A stretch of DNA of 64,000 bases from Mallotus nudiflorus (GCA_947683625.1 CANTUR010000055.1:3616001-3680000); one strand, 5' to 3'; numbered from the stretch's first letter, positions 33,412-46,137 are shown. Translations and numbers: made by a program. The notes: generated by a model from the sequence alone, not told the origin.

Positions 33412-34882
33412 TGAAAGTTCCTTAAAGGGGGTGAACAAGGCTAATGAGGGTTTTAGTAAAATAAAAATAATTTTAAGGAATTAAATAAGGATTGAATGAA
33501 TTTTAAGAAGGAAGAATGAAGAACACAATGATTTAAGGAGTTCAGATTCAATAACAATCCTATGTCTCCACCTAACTTATCCCTAAGTTAGGATTTTCAA
33601 TCACCCACAATCTCATTCATAAGATTAAAACTACAAAAGATTTTTATGGCTTACTCTTACAACCTTACAACTTAAGTTTTCAAGGCTCACTCAAAAATTA
33701 AATCCCAAGTGTTTCAATGGATAACACTTAAACCAATTCCTTTTATAATAGAATCTCACTTCCAATTTTCTTAATCCTAGAAAATAAAAGAACAAGAATT
33801 TATATTCTAACACTCACCAACTGTCACAAGAGTTACATAAATACAAAAATTGTTTAAGAGAGAATTTAAGAGCTTAATTGAATGCTTAAGAGAGAATGAA
33901 TGATAAAAGTTTCTTCACCCTTTAATTGAATTCCATAGAGTGTTTATATAGATAAATAACTCAAATTATGAATTTTAGAGGCATTGATTATGTCCCTAAC
34001 ATTTCTAATTGATTTTTGAATTAATTTTGGACTTTTGCAGCTGAAATGATGCTCATGATCATGACGAGCAAACTCTGGCTTATGAGCATCAATTTGAGGA
34101 TTATTATATTAAAAAATATCTATTGAATGCTGTCAAGAGTATCCTCATAAGCTAATCTCTACTCTTTATGATCATGAGGGTAGCTTGTGAGGAGAACTGA
34201 CCATTTTGCACAAAATGAGCTCCTGAGGCACTATACAAGGTTAGCTCGTGTCTCATGAGCAGGACTGAAGATTATCAAATTAGCTTAAATGTTTTTCATG
34301 AAAGTTGTAGATAATTGTCTTATCTTTCCATATCACTTTGAATCACTTGAATTTAACCTTTTTAGCTCAAGATATTACTAAAATACTAAAAGATGTGCAA
34401 CCTAAAATGAAAGTTGCATATGCTGACTTTGACACAAGATTTTTATATCCAAATGAGCTTAGATTTTGACAAGTAAGCTCAATTCAAAAAGCTTAAGATT
34501 CTACTTCAAAAGTGAAGATCATTTTCTTATTATGAAGCTCTAAAGATGTCAAAAAACCTCCTTCAATCTTAGAGATCAAATTAGCCCAAAAGCATACTTA
34601 TCAATCCAGGTCATAAGGCAACTTATAAGCAAACCATTGTATATCCAGAAATGTATAGTTTTGGTATATAATTGTTTTTTAAAGATTATGGACTTGCATA
34701 GATTGACATACTTCATCGAAATGCATATTTATACTCTTTTAAGGAGTATTTCATTGTCTTTAATTATTAAACAATTATTCTCATTAGTTAATCAACTTCG
34801 TACACACATAAAGGAAATAATTAGAATCTAAAATTTTTGTCAAAGTCAAAAATTAAGAGTTTGACCATGCAAATGGTCAACA
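33412..34882 (-). repeat. 5' LTR of SIRE-3
   Basis: 1471 bp, from TGTTGACCATTTGCATGGTC at 34882 to AACTTTCA at 33412. It is the partner of the split 3' LTR. Many substitutions separate the two copies, and the CTCGTGAG palindromes of the 3' copy are eroded here (near 34050 and 34165). Confidence 0.92.
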
Positions 34883-34887
34883 GTTAG
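34883..34887. repeat. Target site duplication of SIRE-3, right copy
   Basis: GTTAG, matching 15138-15142. Confidence 0.85.
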
Positions 34888-36738
34888 TATATATATATAA
34901 ATATAGTTATTGAGGAAAAGACTCAATTGTAGCAAATAGTTGTCCTAGAATGAACAATTAAAAGTTCAAAGCTTAATAACTAATCCTAGCACTTCATTAA
35001 GGGATAAAATGAATAATTTACATTTTAACATATCTAAAATGGTTTGGAATTTTCTTTTTAGTTATGGTCTTCATTAGATAGGTTCTTGTGAAAAGAAGAA
35101 AAAGAGGGGAAACAACCATTTTTGGAAAAGAAAGAGAGGGGTTTAGAAAGAATCATAAAAAAATTACAAGTTAAGCAGCTTTTACAAGCGGATTTTGAAG
35201 GTTTAAACCCATTTTAAACTATCAATAATCATCTTTGAAGGCTTTAGTGACTTATTTGGTAAGTTTTTTAAGTATTTTGAATGATATAATTTAGGGTTCT
35301 TAAGTTGCAGATTTCTGGTTCTTAAAGTCTAGTTTAATTATCTCTATAATTTGATCATATCTTAATTTAGAGAGATCTAAATTAAGTGTTATTTGATTAT
35401 ATAGAATCTTTGAAGAATTATCTAAAAATTTTTCTATTTAAGGTAGATTTGATTTAGTCTCTATGTTAGGGTAATAAGAGAAAATATTTTATTGCTTAAT
35501 CTGTCAGGTTCTTTAAGCTGGTTATAATTTCTTATATATAACTCTATTTATGGGTGTCCAATTGGTGTGAAATTTTTATAACATGTTCTAGAAATATAAA
35601 TCTAAGAATAATTTAAATTTTAGCTTAAACTTCTTTTTCTATAGGTTCCAACAATTTTTCAAAGGCAGCTCTAAAAGCAGCCATTTTGATTATATGAACC
35701 CGGTTTATAGAGTTCATAAGTTAAAACTAGTTTAGATACTTTTGGTATATCTTAGCTAGGAAATCAAATTTGAGTTTAGTTTGATTCTAAGAAAACTTGA
35801 AAGAGTTCTCTAAAACTTTATGGATTTGATGAAGATCTAATTATGTTTTAATAGTGGTCTAACAGACCTGTACTTTTTATTGCTCAATTTGTCTAAGTAA
35901 TTGAGTTACTTATAATGCAACCTTTATAATTTTATTTGTAGTTATTGAATGGAAATGAAAATTTTATTGAAACTACTAGATATAAAGACCTAGGTTTAAT
36001 TAAAATTTGAGATTAAAATTCATTTTCTACATGTCAGAAATAATTTTCTAATTTAAGCCTAAAAATAACTATTTTAAAGTCCATGAAGCTTATTTGTAGA
36101 ATTGAGCTTAATTGCATTTTATGCATATCAATTGGGGGCTGCATGGTTAGAATAGCATGTGGGCTATTATATTGACAATTTATAAGTGAAATTTGTATCT
36201 GTTAGGTGCTAGAAAAGGCAAGGGAAGTGCAAGAGCAAGTTAAGCAAATTCGGTAAATTATGTGTTTATAGCCTATTTTAATGGGTAGATGTTCACGCTT
36301 TTTAAATATTTTTATAATAGTAAGAAAATGAGTTTTTAATAATGTTTTTTGAATCTAAGATGATGTGTAATAAATGTTTCAATTCAGTTTGGTTACTACT
36401 TGAATTACTTGAAGTATTTAAGCTTTGAAACAATAATGGTTTCAAGTATGCAAGCTAAATGTATTATTAATACATGTTTTTTTTTTGTAACCTAATTTGA
36501 AGTCATTTTATTTACTTGGTGATTTAAATAAACATGCTCTACATGGTTTCTGTTGTCTTTCAATTATGATGAAGATTGTTTGATTTTAAATGGTTATTGA
36601 ACCATAAATACAATAATATTGTTTTGATTTATTATTTGGTGGAAATGGTACTTGATTTGAGTATTACCACCTTATATGAGTTTTATAAATATGTTGAGGT
36701 GATATATGCACATTTGATATTGTGTTGGTTGTTATTGA
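34888..36738 (+). other. Non-coding stretch, possible old gypsy LTR
   Basis: No reading frame. It was contiguous with the gypsy integrase tail at 14616-15142 before SIRE-3 inserted, and with 39964 onward before the solo LTR inserted. That position is where a gypsy 3' LTR would be. The phrase GGTGCTAGAAAAGGCAAG at 36208 looks like LTR sequence to me, but this is a weak impression. Confidence 0.35.
36734..36738. repeat. Target site duplication of plus-strand solo LTR, left copy
   Basis: ATTGA, repeated at 39959-39963. Confidence 0.9.
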
Positions 36739-39700
36739 TGTAATATCTCGTGTTTTCAAATATTTTAATATTGCATCGGGATATGCAGTATTAATAATTT
36801 TTGTATATATATATTGATATTTTTACGAGTTGATATGAATTTAAAACCTATTTTTATTGTGTATTATTTTAAGTGCTTTACGTAAAATCTTCCCAAGACT
36901 TTCATTTTCGGGGAAATTTTCACGTAAATAATTTATTATTAATTATTTTAAATATATTTTCAGACTTTCATGAACTCATACGTATTTTTAAAATACTAAA
37001 TAAAGTCTATCTGTACTTATTTATTTAATTAGGGTTTAATTAATACTACCCTACTATTTTACTATTTATTTATTAATTTTGTTGTTATTTAATTTTTTTT
37101 TTTATTATTAAATTTTAAAATATTAAATATTAAGTGTGTGGTGTATATTTAATGTGTGTAATTTAATATTATTTTAATATATAGTATAAAGTATATATAT
37201 ATACATATAATATATCAAAAATCAAACTTTTGGAAAAATTATCATTTTGCCCCCGATTTCTCCTTCTTCCCCGATCTTCACCCTCACCACCGTCTGACGC
37301 CTGCAACTATCAATTTCTCACCGTTGGTGTGCCGTCCGGTGTGCCACCACCTTCCCCAGCCTTCCTCGTTGCCTGTAGCAGCCGTTTCCGGCGTCTGGAG
37401 GTCGATTTTTGGCCGGAAGCCGAGAGTTTGCAATTTCTTCACACCTCACGATTCCGACCACCGTTTTTGACACAGCCAGTCTCTTTCTTCTCCTTGAGCT
37501 CCGATGAGTGTAATTCTAGCTTTGGTTTGAGCTGAATTGGTCTTGATTTGCTTAGGTTTTGAATTTTCGAATTCGGCCTATTAGGGTTCTTGAATTTTTT
37601 GAACTTCAATTTGATTGATTCATGAAAAATTCCTTCACAAATGTTGTTCCCCTTAGCTTAATCTACATGTTTGAATTTTTTTGGAATTTTTGGAGATTAA
37701 TCTGATTTTTGGGTATTTTTGTATATTTTAATATTATTTTCTAATTTTCGGAAATTAATTAAATAAATTATGAAATTGTGTTTTATAATAATTATAGGTG
37801 TTGAAATGAATTATAGGAATTTATTTGGAATTTTTATGAATTTCTATGTATTTATTTTGAATTATTTAGGTTTATGTAATTTTGAGAAAATTAGGTTAAT
37901 TGTGTTTTTAATTGAAATTTATTGGTAAATTGAGTTTAATTATTGATATTATTGATAAATATGTTGAGAAAATTAATTTTGGATAATTATACTATTTCTG
38001 GTGAATTTTTGAAGAAATTATAGTATATTTATATATATAGGGGTATTTTGGTAATTTTACCCTAAATTGGCTAAAAATGTAATTTAATTGGTTTTAATAG
38101 TTATTTAAGGTATAAAAATCGTTTCTACAAATTATTTAGTATTTTTAACTAATTATAACTATTTTCGCGAATTATTTTCAATTATATATATAATATACGA
38201 TTTTTCTAATAACATGAGTTTTTATCGATTTTTACAATGTTTTAAGGTTAATTATGTAATTTCTACTTATAAAATGAATTTCTAGGTTATAAGGGTGTTT
38301 TTGGTATTTTTATAATTGTTCTATGATTGTGGACCCCGGTCGGTGGACTGTAGTTTGGAGTCCGACCGAGGGGTTGTGGATGAGTGGTTGAGCCTGTTTT
38401 TCGAAGTGTGTTTCTTTGCAGGGTCGGCTCTACTCTTTGAGTAGAGAGATGTTCATTTTACAGGGGAGGTTCTGCCGAATTTTTGGTAGAATTCTCGTAA
38501 AACATGATGTCCGGTCGAACCCTAATTTCGATTCTGTGTTTAATATTCTAAATCGAGTTCTAGGATTTTCTGTTAGGTTTATTTTGATTTTTGTCATTAT
38601 TGTTTGTCTAGTTGCGCCGAGACCGAGGCCTAGTGGACCAGGCCCGTCGGACCCATCTCGTGGAGCGCATTAAGTGTGAGTTGCTATTTTATATATATAT
38701 TCTTAGGATGCATGATTTAGAAATGCATGTTTTATTTTGATTAAATATGCATAAATAATTTGATTATTTCTTAAGTTTATATTTAGTTTATTTTGGTTTA
38801 TTTTTGGTATATATATTAAATTATATGCATGTTTTGTTAATAAATTATATTTAAAATGTTTTTAAATATATTTCTAGCTTAATTTATAATTTGATTGGAT
38901 TCATTTGACATATATATACTCGAAATATACCTGGTTTACTTTTGGTATATTTCCGATACATATATGGTTTATATTGTTATTTTATTTAAATTCATGCATC
39001 ATGTATTTGTGAATGGATGTTTTATATTTATTGATGAAGGATATCAATAGAACGTGCTACCTAGTGGGCAGCACTAGGACCGAGTACGTACCGGTACGCC
39101 TATAGTATTTAGGCTATATTACTAACCATTTGTGGATATTGATTGAATTTGATGATCTGATGTGTGATGTGATTTGGGTGTGATTGCTGGAGCTCGGTTG
39201 ACCAAGTGTCTCGGGGCAAATCACACTGGCAGTCAGACTGCTAGAGCTCGGTTGACTTAGTGTCTCGGGGCCAGTCTACTGTCCAAATGGATTAAGTGGA
39301 TATATTTGGATTAAGTGAGCTTGTGTGGCTAGAGTGTTGTTTGACACTGATTTGAGGTTGCGATTTTCTAGGGTTCTATTTGATCCTTCATAACCAGTGG
39401 TTTTCAGACAGAAATATATATAAAAATGATTTTCTGCATCTGTGTGAATTTGCCTGTATATATACATATTATATATACTATTGACTGTATGCATTGTCAT
39501 TTAGTATGCATGTATATATATTATAGTAATTCACTCAGTGAGGTCTGACTCTCCTCCGTTGACTATTTTTCAGGAGAGTCATCATCTTCAGACCTCAGTA
39601 GCAGGCCTGTATGCCGGATTTCTTTCGCCCCGGCTTCTTTGTGTAAACTGTTTCTCTGAGTCTTAGGTTTATTTTATCTAGACACTGCAGTAGTCATTAA

Positions 39701-39958
39701 ATATTTAAAGAGATGTTGTATTATATATTTGAACTGGATTTGTATTAAAAGATTTATATATATGAAATGATGAGGATTTGATTTAAATCCAGTTGATGCA
39801 TATGCTGTTATTATATTTATGATTTTTATTTCCGCTGCATTATATATTGTTATTATTATTGCATGTTTTATTTTATTTTTAGGCTTGCTATGGGTTCCGA
39901 ATTCGAAAGAATTCTCGTTCCCTAGCGCCGGTCATGGCCCCTGTTTTGGGTCATGACA
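36739..39958 (+). mobile_element. Solo LTR, 3.2 kb, Ty3/gypsy-type (copy A)
   Basis: 3220 bp from TGTAATATCTCG to GGGTCATGACA, with a perfect ATTGA duplication and no internal region, so it is a solo LTR left by recombination between two LTRs. A reverse copy of the same family lies at 53001-56212. It includes AT-rich TATA-like sequence (about 37187-37215), a C-rich block (37240-37520), a GGTCGGTGGACTG region (38338), a perfect palindrome CGTACCGGTACG (39087-39098), a hairpin CTAGTGggcagCACTAG (39061-39077) and a 54-bp tandem duplication of GAGCTCGGTTGAC...TCGGGGC (39187 and 39241). Very long LTRs of this kind are typical of Tekay/Del chromoviruses; the family is inferred. The 101-codon frame at 37230-37535 falls in the C-rich block and is not called a gene. 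Confidence 0.92.
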
Positions 39959-39963
39959 ATTGA
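39959..39963. repeat. Target site duplication of plus-strand solo LTR, right copy
   Basis: ATTGA, matching 36734-36738. Confidence 0.9.
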
Positions 39964-41027
39964 GCAATAAAAAAATAGGGCACTTGATTGCAGGATGGTG
40001 AAGAGAGAAGGGTCGTTTCGTGCTAATGTAGTAGAAGGATTAGCCTTCAAGTGTGCCTAGAGAGTGAGTTTGTGATGGCCTATATGTTATGGTCGGGTTG
40101 TGATGCTTATTATAGGGATGGTTAATGCATATGAAATGTTGTATTGATGTTTAATGTATTTTACTTGGCTATGCTTTGCACAAGTTTAAAAGTGAGAAAG
40201 GATTTGATGTTTTAAGTGGATTATAATATGATTTCAAATATGCTATTATTATCATTTGAGAAGTTAAATTTGTTTGGTTTGACCAAATTATTTTTTGCTT
40301 GATATATCTATTCATTGAGTATTTTTTTTTACTCATTTTACTTTATTTTATAAATGTTTTCAACTAGCAGGGCTTGATAATTAGTAGACAGAGTTAAGTG
40401 AGTGTGAATAAAAGTTTCAGAATAAGGTTGGCCAACATCCTCATTAGAGAAGCCTTGTTTTTGCTTCTTAAGTTTGTTATAGAAGTATTGAAAAAAAGTA
40501 TATTTTTAAGTTAAAATAATGGTGGCTAAGTTATATGTAATATAACTATTTGGAAACGTATTTTATATTAGCTTAATGATGATTTTCACTATTGTTTTTT
40601 AGTTTACAAAGATTATTATCAATCTATATGTGTTTTTACTATTTATAAATATGAATTTACTAATTATAAATTCGTATTTTACTATTTATAAATACATATT
40701 ATTTAAAAAAAATTATTCTTTAAATGTAACATGTGAATAAGATTAAATTTTTAAAAGAGTTTAATTTAAATCCTTTTCCAAATATAATAATATATATAAT
40801 ATATTTAGACTAAATTAAATAGTATGCTAATGGTTGGTTTTAAATGTTCATCTCAAGCTATGTGAGATAAGGTGTGACAACGAAGGCTACAATAATGGTG
40901 GCTACAACATTTTCAATTCCTATATATATCATTCAACGCATTTAGAAATGAGCAAAAGACAATGGCATACATGTTGATGTATCTTATAGAGAGACAATTT
41001 TTTATCACAAAAGAGTACATATTTATA
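39964..41027. other. Non-coding AT-rich stretch
   Basis: No domain recognised. It continues the host sequence interrupted by solo LTR copy A. The part up to about 40500 may belong to the same old gypsy LTR as 34888-36738 (CATTGAGTATTTTTTTTTACTCATTTT near 40314). Confidence 0.35.
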
Positions 41028-41970
41028 TGGTTCGATTCCATGAGATCCCTTTACATAAATAAACAACTCTTGCCTCTTTAGCTTGTTTCATGAACATAGC
41101 AAGACTACATTTTTTAGATAGCTAAAATAAAAAGCTAGCGATGACATACCAAAGCTATAAAGCCTTTTCTAAATAATGTATAACATTATTCATATTATTG
41201 AGAAATGGTTCAACATGATAAGAAAAATGGAGAAGTACTACTTGCTAACTAATGAAAGGATCCAATGTGCACTTGTAAAATCAAATATTTCATTGGCAAA
41301 ATCATGTTTTTAGTTGTTTTAGCTCATTCGAGGTTTAACGCTGAAGGAAATAAACTTTTTTTTTTTGGAAAAATTTGCGTATTTCCTTTTATCACATAAG
41401 AACCAACTAGAAGGACTAGTGTTAATAGAGTTGCAGGCACACTAAAGACAAAACCAATAACTTTAGTGAATAAAGAAATTATAAGGTCATTCTTAATTAA
41501 AAAATTCCTACCTACAGTCAAGGAAAAATGCCAAGAAAAGGTTCAAGATATCCAATATTTATTAAATAAAACAATGCAAGAACACACATTGATCATAATG
41601 ATGAAGAATTTTGTCAAGTTGCTACATGAGATGGTTATGTTAAGTCAATCTCCAATTTGTTAGATTTGAATGTGTTGGATCTTGGGTTTTTTAGTGCCAT
41701 TCAATCCTTACAACATAAAGAGTACTTAAAAATGTTAATGACCTTGTTAATATTATTGTGAAATCATTTGAAGCTTTTCCTTTAAAGAAGTACAACCATA
41801 TATTCTTGACATTGTAAATGTGCATAATAAATTTCATAAAATCAAGAGGCTCCAATAAATATTATAAATTCAGCATTTAAAGAAAGCAAGGTTAGAAAGT
41901 GAAGATCAACTTCCTACTCAGATTAAATGTGATCCATTATTGGTACAAGAAGTTCTCAATTATTTAAATT
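41028..41970 (+). pseudogene. Plant mariner-like transposase, decayed
   Basis: Across shifting frames the plus strand reads MVRFHEIPLHK, CTCKIKYFIGKIMF, SRFNAEGNKLFF, GKICVFPFIT, EPTRRTSVNRVAGTLKTKPITLVNKEIIRSFLI, LPTVKEK, then QDNARTH-like (near 41565), LLDLNVLDLGFFSAIQSLQH (near 41660), NDLVNIIVKSFEAFPLKKYNHIFLTL and ARLESEDQLPTQIKCD. This follows the C-terminal two thirds of plant mariner-like (Soymar/Vulmar-type) transposases, including the conserved NVLDLGFF block around the last catalytic acidic residue. The N-terminal DNA-binding part and terminal repeats are not found. It is heavily mutated and surely inactive. Confidence 0.8.
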
Positions 41971-41975
41971 AAATG

Positions 41976-42640
41976 TAGTTTTTAGTTTGTCTTAGTAGTT
42001 TATTTTTATTTTTTGCTTAATGTATGCTTAACTTTCCTTCTAGTACTCATTACTATCTTTTTGAAATTTTTCTTATATCCTATATTATCAATTTCAAAGT
42101 TGTTTTAATGATATAAATCTCAATATAGTCATTACTGTTAATACATATTTAGAGCTTTGTACAATGACATGCCTTCTTTTAAAAATTTGGAAAGATAAAT
42201 TTGCAAATCTTATCACTGTTGTACCTTAAACATTACTAATAGGAATATATAATACTCCATGTTTTAGTCCCTAGCTCTTTAATTAAGGCTTGTACATGAT
42301 CATTCATTTGACAGCTTCTTTTTTTAGTCAATTATTATTTGTAGTTAATCCATAAAAGAGAAAAATTGTAAGGTGTGTATTTCTTGAATTTGAAACAAGT
42401 TAAAGAGCATATACTATTAAAAAAATATCAAAGTTAGAATGAGATTACAATTAATTCAAAGTATCCAACATCACTATCCAATGTAAGGTATATGTATGGT
42501 CTTGTTACTTGTCAAGCTTCAATGCAATCATAATTATACTACTAACAAAAAAAGATAATTGGTTTACAAAATCATATACCTTCTCCTACCCTTTTTTTTC
42601 TTTATGAAGAGAAATATGAAATTATTAATAAAAGTTGGGA
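41976..42640. other. Unassigned AT-rich stretch
   Basis: No gene recognised. It may hold the left end of a second mariner-like remnant (TACTCCATG at 42253) whose right end is near 43134. Confidence 0.4.
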
Positions 42641-42805
42641 AGAAAATTTTTTAACAGTCTTTACTGCTTGTTGATATTCTTTTTCTTCAAAAGCTCCTTC
42701 TCCTTCCTCTAAAATTTTTTTCAAATCATGTCCATGATCAATAGGCATATTCAAGTCAAAATCTTCTATATTTTTCTTATTTTTCTCATTAAGAAAAAAA
42801 TTAGA
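42641..42805 (-). pseudogene. Possible mariner-like transposase N-terminal fragment
   Basis: On the minus strand about 50 codons are open: NEKNKKNIEDFDLNMPID, then HGHDLKKILEEGEGAFEE and KEYQQAVKTVKK. An FDLN(M/L)P motif near the N-terminus is common in plant mariner-like transposases. Some 330 bases upstream lies TACTCCTTCCATTCCATTCC (minus strand, ending at 43136), which resembles the TACTCCCTCCGT ends of plant mariner and Stowaway elements. It points the opposite way to the fragment at 41028-41970. The call is tentative. Confidence 0.35.
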
Positions 42806-43136
42806 ATCAAAATAGGTTTAGACTCTTTATTTATGGAGTCTTGACATCTCTCTACTATTTTTTAATATCCCTTCAAATTCTTTCTAGAATATATATATGA
42901 TTTTTTCATTATGATACAAAATGAAATTGCTAATTGTCATCAATTGACATTGGAAAAGAAAAAAAAAGAGTTAAAAGTGTTTCATAATACTTCAGTAGAG
43001 AAGACTTACTCTAAAACCAAGATATAGGTAAATTTGGAAAGAAAAGTTTATTTTATATTAGTGATCTAAAAACGTCATTTGGAGTGGAATAAATTCTATT
43101 TTTTTAAACAATAATTGGAATGGAATGGAAGGAGTA

Positions 43137-43239
43137 ATTACTATTATCCTTCAATGATATTATCTATTAAGTAAATAAATTCTTAAATAGGGCATGTTTT
43201 CCACTTTGAACAGATGATTGAGCTTTTTAGGAATCCCAC
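43137..43239. other. Short unassigned gap
   Basis: Between the possible mariner end (GGAGTA, 43131-43136) and the RNase H-like fragment. Nothing recognised. Confidence 0.4.
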
Positions 43240-43475
43240 AGAGCTATTTACCACGAAAAAACATTTTGAACATTCCTTGAAAGCCAATCTTCCATTTGAT
43301 TAGCTTCCCTTGAAATGTGTCTAAGTTTATAGAATAAACCATTTTCCATAGATCTAGTAATTTCTTCTATAATTAATCTTCCAAGGTAATATTTCTATTT
43401 GATTTGTACAGCTTTCAACAAGCACTTATGCATTTGATTCCATCATAGATGGAGTTCCAAGCTTCAATTGATAGG
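43240..43475 (-). pseudogene. RNase H-like fragment of LINE type
   Basis: On the minus strand one frame reads YYLGRLIIEEITRSMENG, then LFYKLRHISREANQMEDWLSRNVQ. This resembles the end of plant RVT_3-type RNase H domains carried by LINEs (pattern RH(I/V)xREAN...AxxLA). It is short and has stops on both sides. The wider element is not visible. Confidence 0.45.
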
Positions 43476-44399
43476 CACATGCATAATCATGTATTTTTCA
43501 ATATGATATGATTTTTAATAGATTAAATGAAGAGTGTTTTAAATAGAATATAATTAGAGTGTTTTGGATGAAATAAAATAACAGAAATTTTATGTAGAAT
43601 AAAAGAAAAAATATTGTATAAATTTTTTTTTTAAATTTAAAAATTTAATAGTTATAAGGCTTAAAGGTTTTTTAAAAAGTGAAACAAATAAAATATTTTC
43701 ATAAAATCATTATTAGCCTAAGCAAAAAAAATAAAAATAAAAGAAAGGCATTTTCAAATATAAAGAATTTGCTACCCAAACTTGCAAACAAGATAAAATG
43801 TAACCACCCATTTTCCTTGACATCGAGTGCCTCAACTCTTTGACAATGTTCAATAACATTATGTCTTCACACTTTACCTTTGTGCCAAAGTAGGCAATAT
43901 TGTTAGAAAGATTGCATAAGGCAACAAATGAACTCCATTTTTTATGACACTTCACATTTTTAATGGTTTCATAATTCAGTCAACCCTCCTCCTGAGATGG
44001 AATAGACAAATTTGTTACTAAACCTTAATAAGATTCATAAAAAAGAATGCTCTTTGACAAACTACACAAAAATGAACTCACTAAATTCATCACAAAAATT
44101 GAGTTATTTGCCTACTAATAACCACAAGAGATTACAAACAATAGTCAGTGTTTGGAAATTTTCCAAATTAAATTAAAACCTTAAAACCAATTCTCATGTT
44201 AAATCAATATAAAACATAACGTAATAATAGCATAAGCATACTTGAATCCATGATTGACCCTTAAGAGTCATGCGGTTGACCTTATAAATCAATATGTTTT
44301 CTAAGAGAATGTCTTTTTTGGTTTTCTCTCTAATGATGGAATTTTGAAAGAACGAAAAAATTAACATATATGATCTAAGGAGTATAACCACTTATATAT
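43476..44399. other. Unassigned stretch
   Basis: Reverse frames at 43713-43955 and 44194-44391 show no recognised motif. The second may be decayed integrase of the copia remnant to the right. Confidence 0.4.
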
Positions 44400-45708
44400 A
44401 AATAACTTTCTTATTATCCTTTGATATTTATATCTTAGCCCATCATTAAAATAGATTTTATTCATTAGTCTCTCACATTAAAGACCCTACATCCTTTAGA
44501 TACATTAAAACCAAAATCATCCAAATTCAAATAATCACTTTTAAATGGGTTCAACTTTATAACTTCTGAACACCTCCAACAATTGTGACTTTTCATTAAT
44601 GAGAAATATGTAGCGAAATCTAGAAAAATCATTTACAAATGTCATAAAATATTGTTGACCATTCTAAGCAAATATAGGAAATGGCCCACAAATATCTATA
44701 TGTATAAGTTCTAAGATGTTCGAAGTCCTATTGGCTTCAAATATCTTTTTATTAGTTTGTTTCCTCTTAATACAATTAACATATAAGTCAAAATCTATAA
44801 AATCAAAAAGATTGAGAATTTCATCTAACACAAGTCTCTCTATTCTTTGTTTGGAGATATGACCTAATCTTTTGTGTTATAATGCATTCTAATTCTCATT
44901 AGTTAATTTTCTCTTTACACCTCATGTACTAACTTATAGGGATTCATCAAATGAGTCTTTTGTATTAAGCAAATAAAGGTTATCCTAACCTAATATAGAA
45001 CCAAAACTAACTAAATTTGAATTATGAAACAAACTGAATTTTCCATTCCCAAATAGAAAAGAATAACCTGATTTGTCTAAAGTTGAAATGGAAATTAAAT
45101 TCCATCTAAAAGATGACGTAACAAATCTTTTGTTGTTTCTTTTGAGCTGTTGTATTTGTAGCTTCCTTATCCTTTATCCTTTTATTTCCTTTATCCTTGT
45201 TCTTAGAGGTAGAGGCTACATGAGCACTTCTTATCTTATATTACTTCAAGCTTTCCTCTTTTTAAACACAATGTGAGATAAGCTCATTTAGAGACCAAGT
45301 CTCTTTTTAACAATTGTAGCTCTCTTTAAACTGGCTAAATTGTGTTGGAAGAGATATCAAAACTAGATGCACTGGCAAGTCCCTAGAGAGGTCTAGCTTA
45401 AGTGCTTTTAACTTAAAAATAAAATGAGACATCTCCATAATGTACTCCTTAATATTACCTTTACCTTTATACTTCATTGAAATTTAATTTATCAAGAATG
45501 TATCAATTTTAGTCTTTTTAGTCTTAACAAACCTTTTCTCAATTTGTGTAGGAAACTCTTTAGCCCTCAAATGTTTATAGAATGGCCTTCATGATTATCA
45601 TGACTCTAAGATCAATCAAAAGGTTCCCTTGCCATAACTTGAAGTCTGTATCATTAAGCATAGGAATACAATTGATAATAGCAATAATATTAGCCGAAGT
45701 ATTCATAG
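44400..45708 (-). pseudogene. Ty1/copia gag-integrase fragment, decayed (non-SIRE)
   Basis: On the minus strand from 45708: MNTSANIIAIINCIPMLN, FKLWQGNLL, then gag pieces GKGNIKEYIMEMSHFIFKLKALKLDLSRDLPVHLVLISLPTQFSQFKESYNC and NELISHCV, a lysine-rich linker, and the pre-integrase domain HKRLGHISKQRIERLV...ILNLFDF, then CIKRKQTNKKIFEANR, LELIHIDICGPFP and GQQYFMTFVNDFSRF. The protease region is poorly preserved. RT, RNase H and LTRs are not found nearby, so this is an old truncated copy of a copia lineage different from the SIRE elements. Confidence 0.8.
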
Positions 45709-46137
45709 TTTAGATATCAACAAATAACCAAAATGAGCTCATATAAGTTACAAAAAAAAATCAATAAATAAATTCAAATTATGGTAAATCCCATCTCAAG
45801 ATATCATAAACTCCATTAATATTTTAACTTTAAATAACAATATTAACTTGTAAGTGATATGTTGGTGTAGTAATCAAACACTGACAATAAAAAACATGTC
45901 GAACAATAATTTACTTTAGACCGATTTATGAACTATTTGTAAATCTAAATAATCATCACATGTTTATTACTACAGATACACATATAATTCTATTAAACAC
46001 TAACATTTCTTTGATCCGATTAATAGTCATATAAATTACACACACACAACTATTTTTATTTTAAAATAAATTAATCTCCATAAGAGAGCTCATATCAATG
46101 AGATGTTGTTTCAATTAATTTATGTTAAAATATATAT
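45709..46137. other. Non-coding AT-rich stretch
   Basis: Nothing recognised between the copia fragment and the first hAT element. It may include 5' sequence of the copia remnant. Confidence 0.4.

Larger units (their letters stand above)
15143..34882 (-). mobile_element. Decayed SIRE-type copia element SIRE-3, split by a nested element
   Basis: Minus-strand element. Its 3' LTR is 15143-16401 plus 26363-26606, its internal region is 26607-33411 and its 5' LTR is 33412-34882. GTTAG target duplications flank it. Without the nested SIRE-2 and its duplicated CCACT (16402-26362) it is about 9.8 kb, close to SIRE-1. The outer end of its 3' LTR has mutated from the expected CA to TA on the element strand. 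Stops and shifts break all coding parts. It must be older than SIRE-2, which lies inside its LTR. Confidence 0.93.

Noticed and set aside
37230..37535. 101-codon frame rich in Ser and Pro
   Set aside because: It lies in the C-rich block of solo LTR copy A. The inverted copy at 55480-55700 does not keep the same frame, so it looks like composition and not a gene.
38416..38673. 85-codon frame in the solo LTR
   Set aside because: Inside an LTR; the antisense frame at 54514-54738 in copy B covers the corresponding region. No recognised motif.
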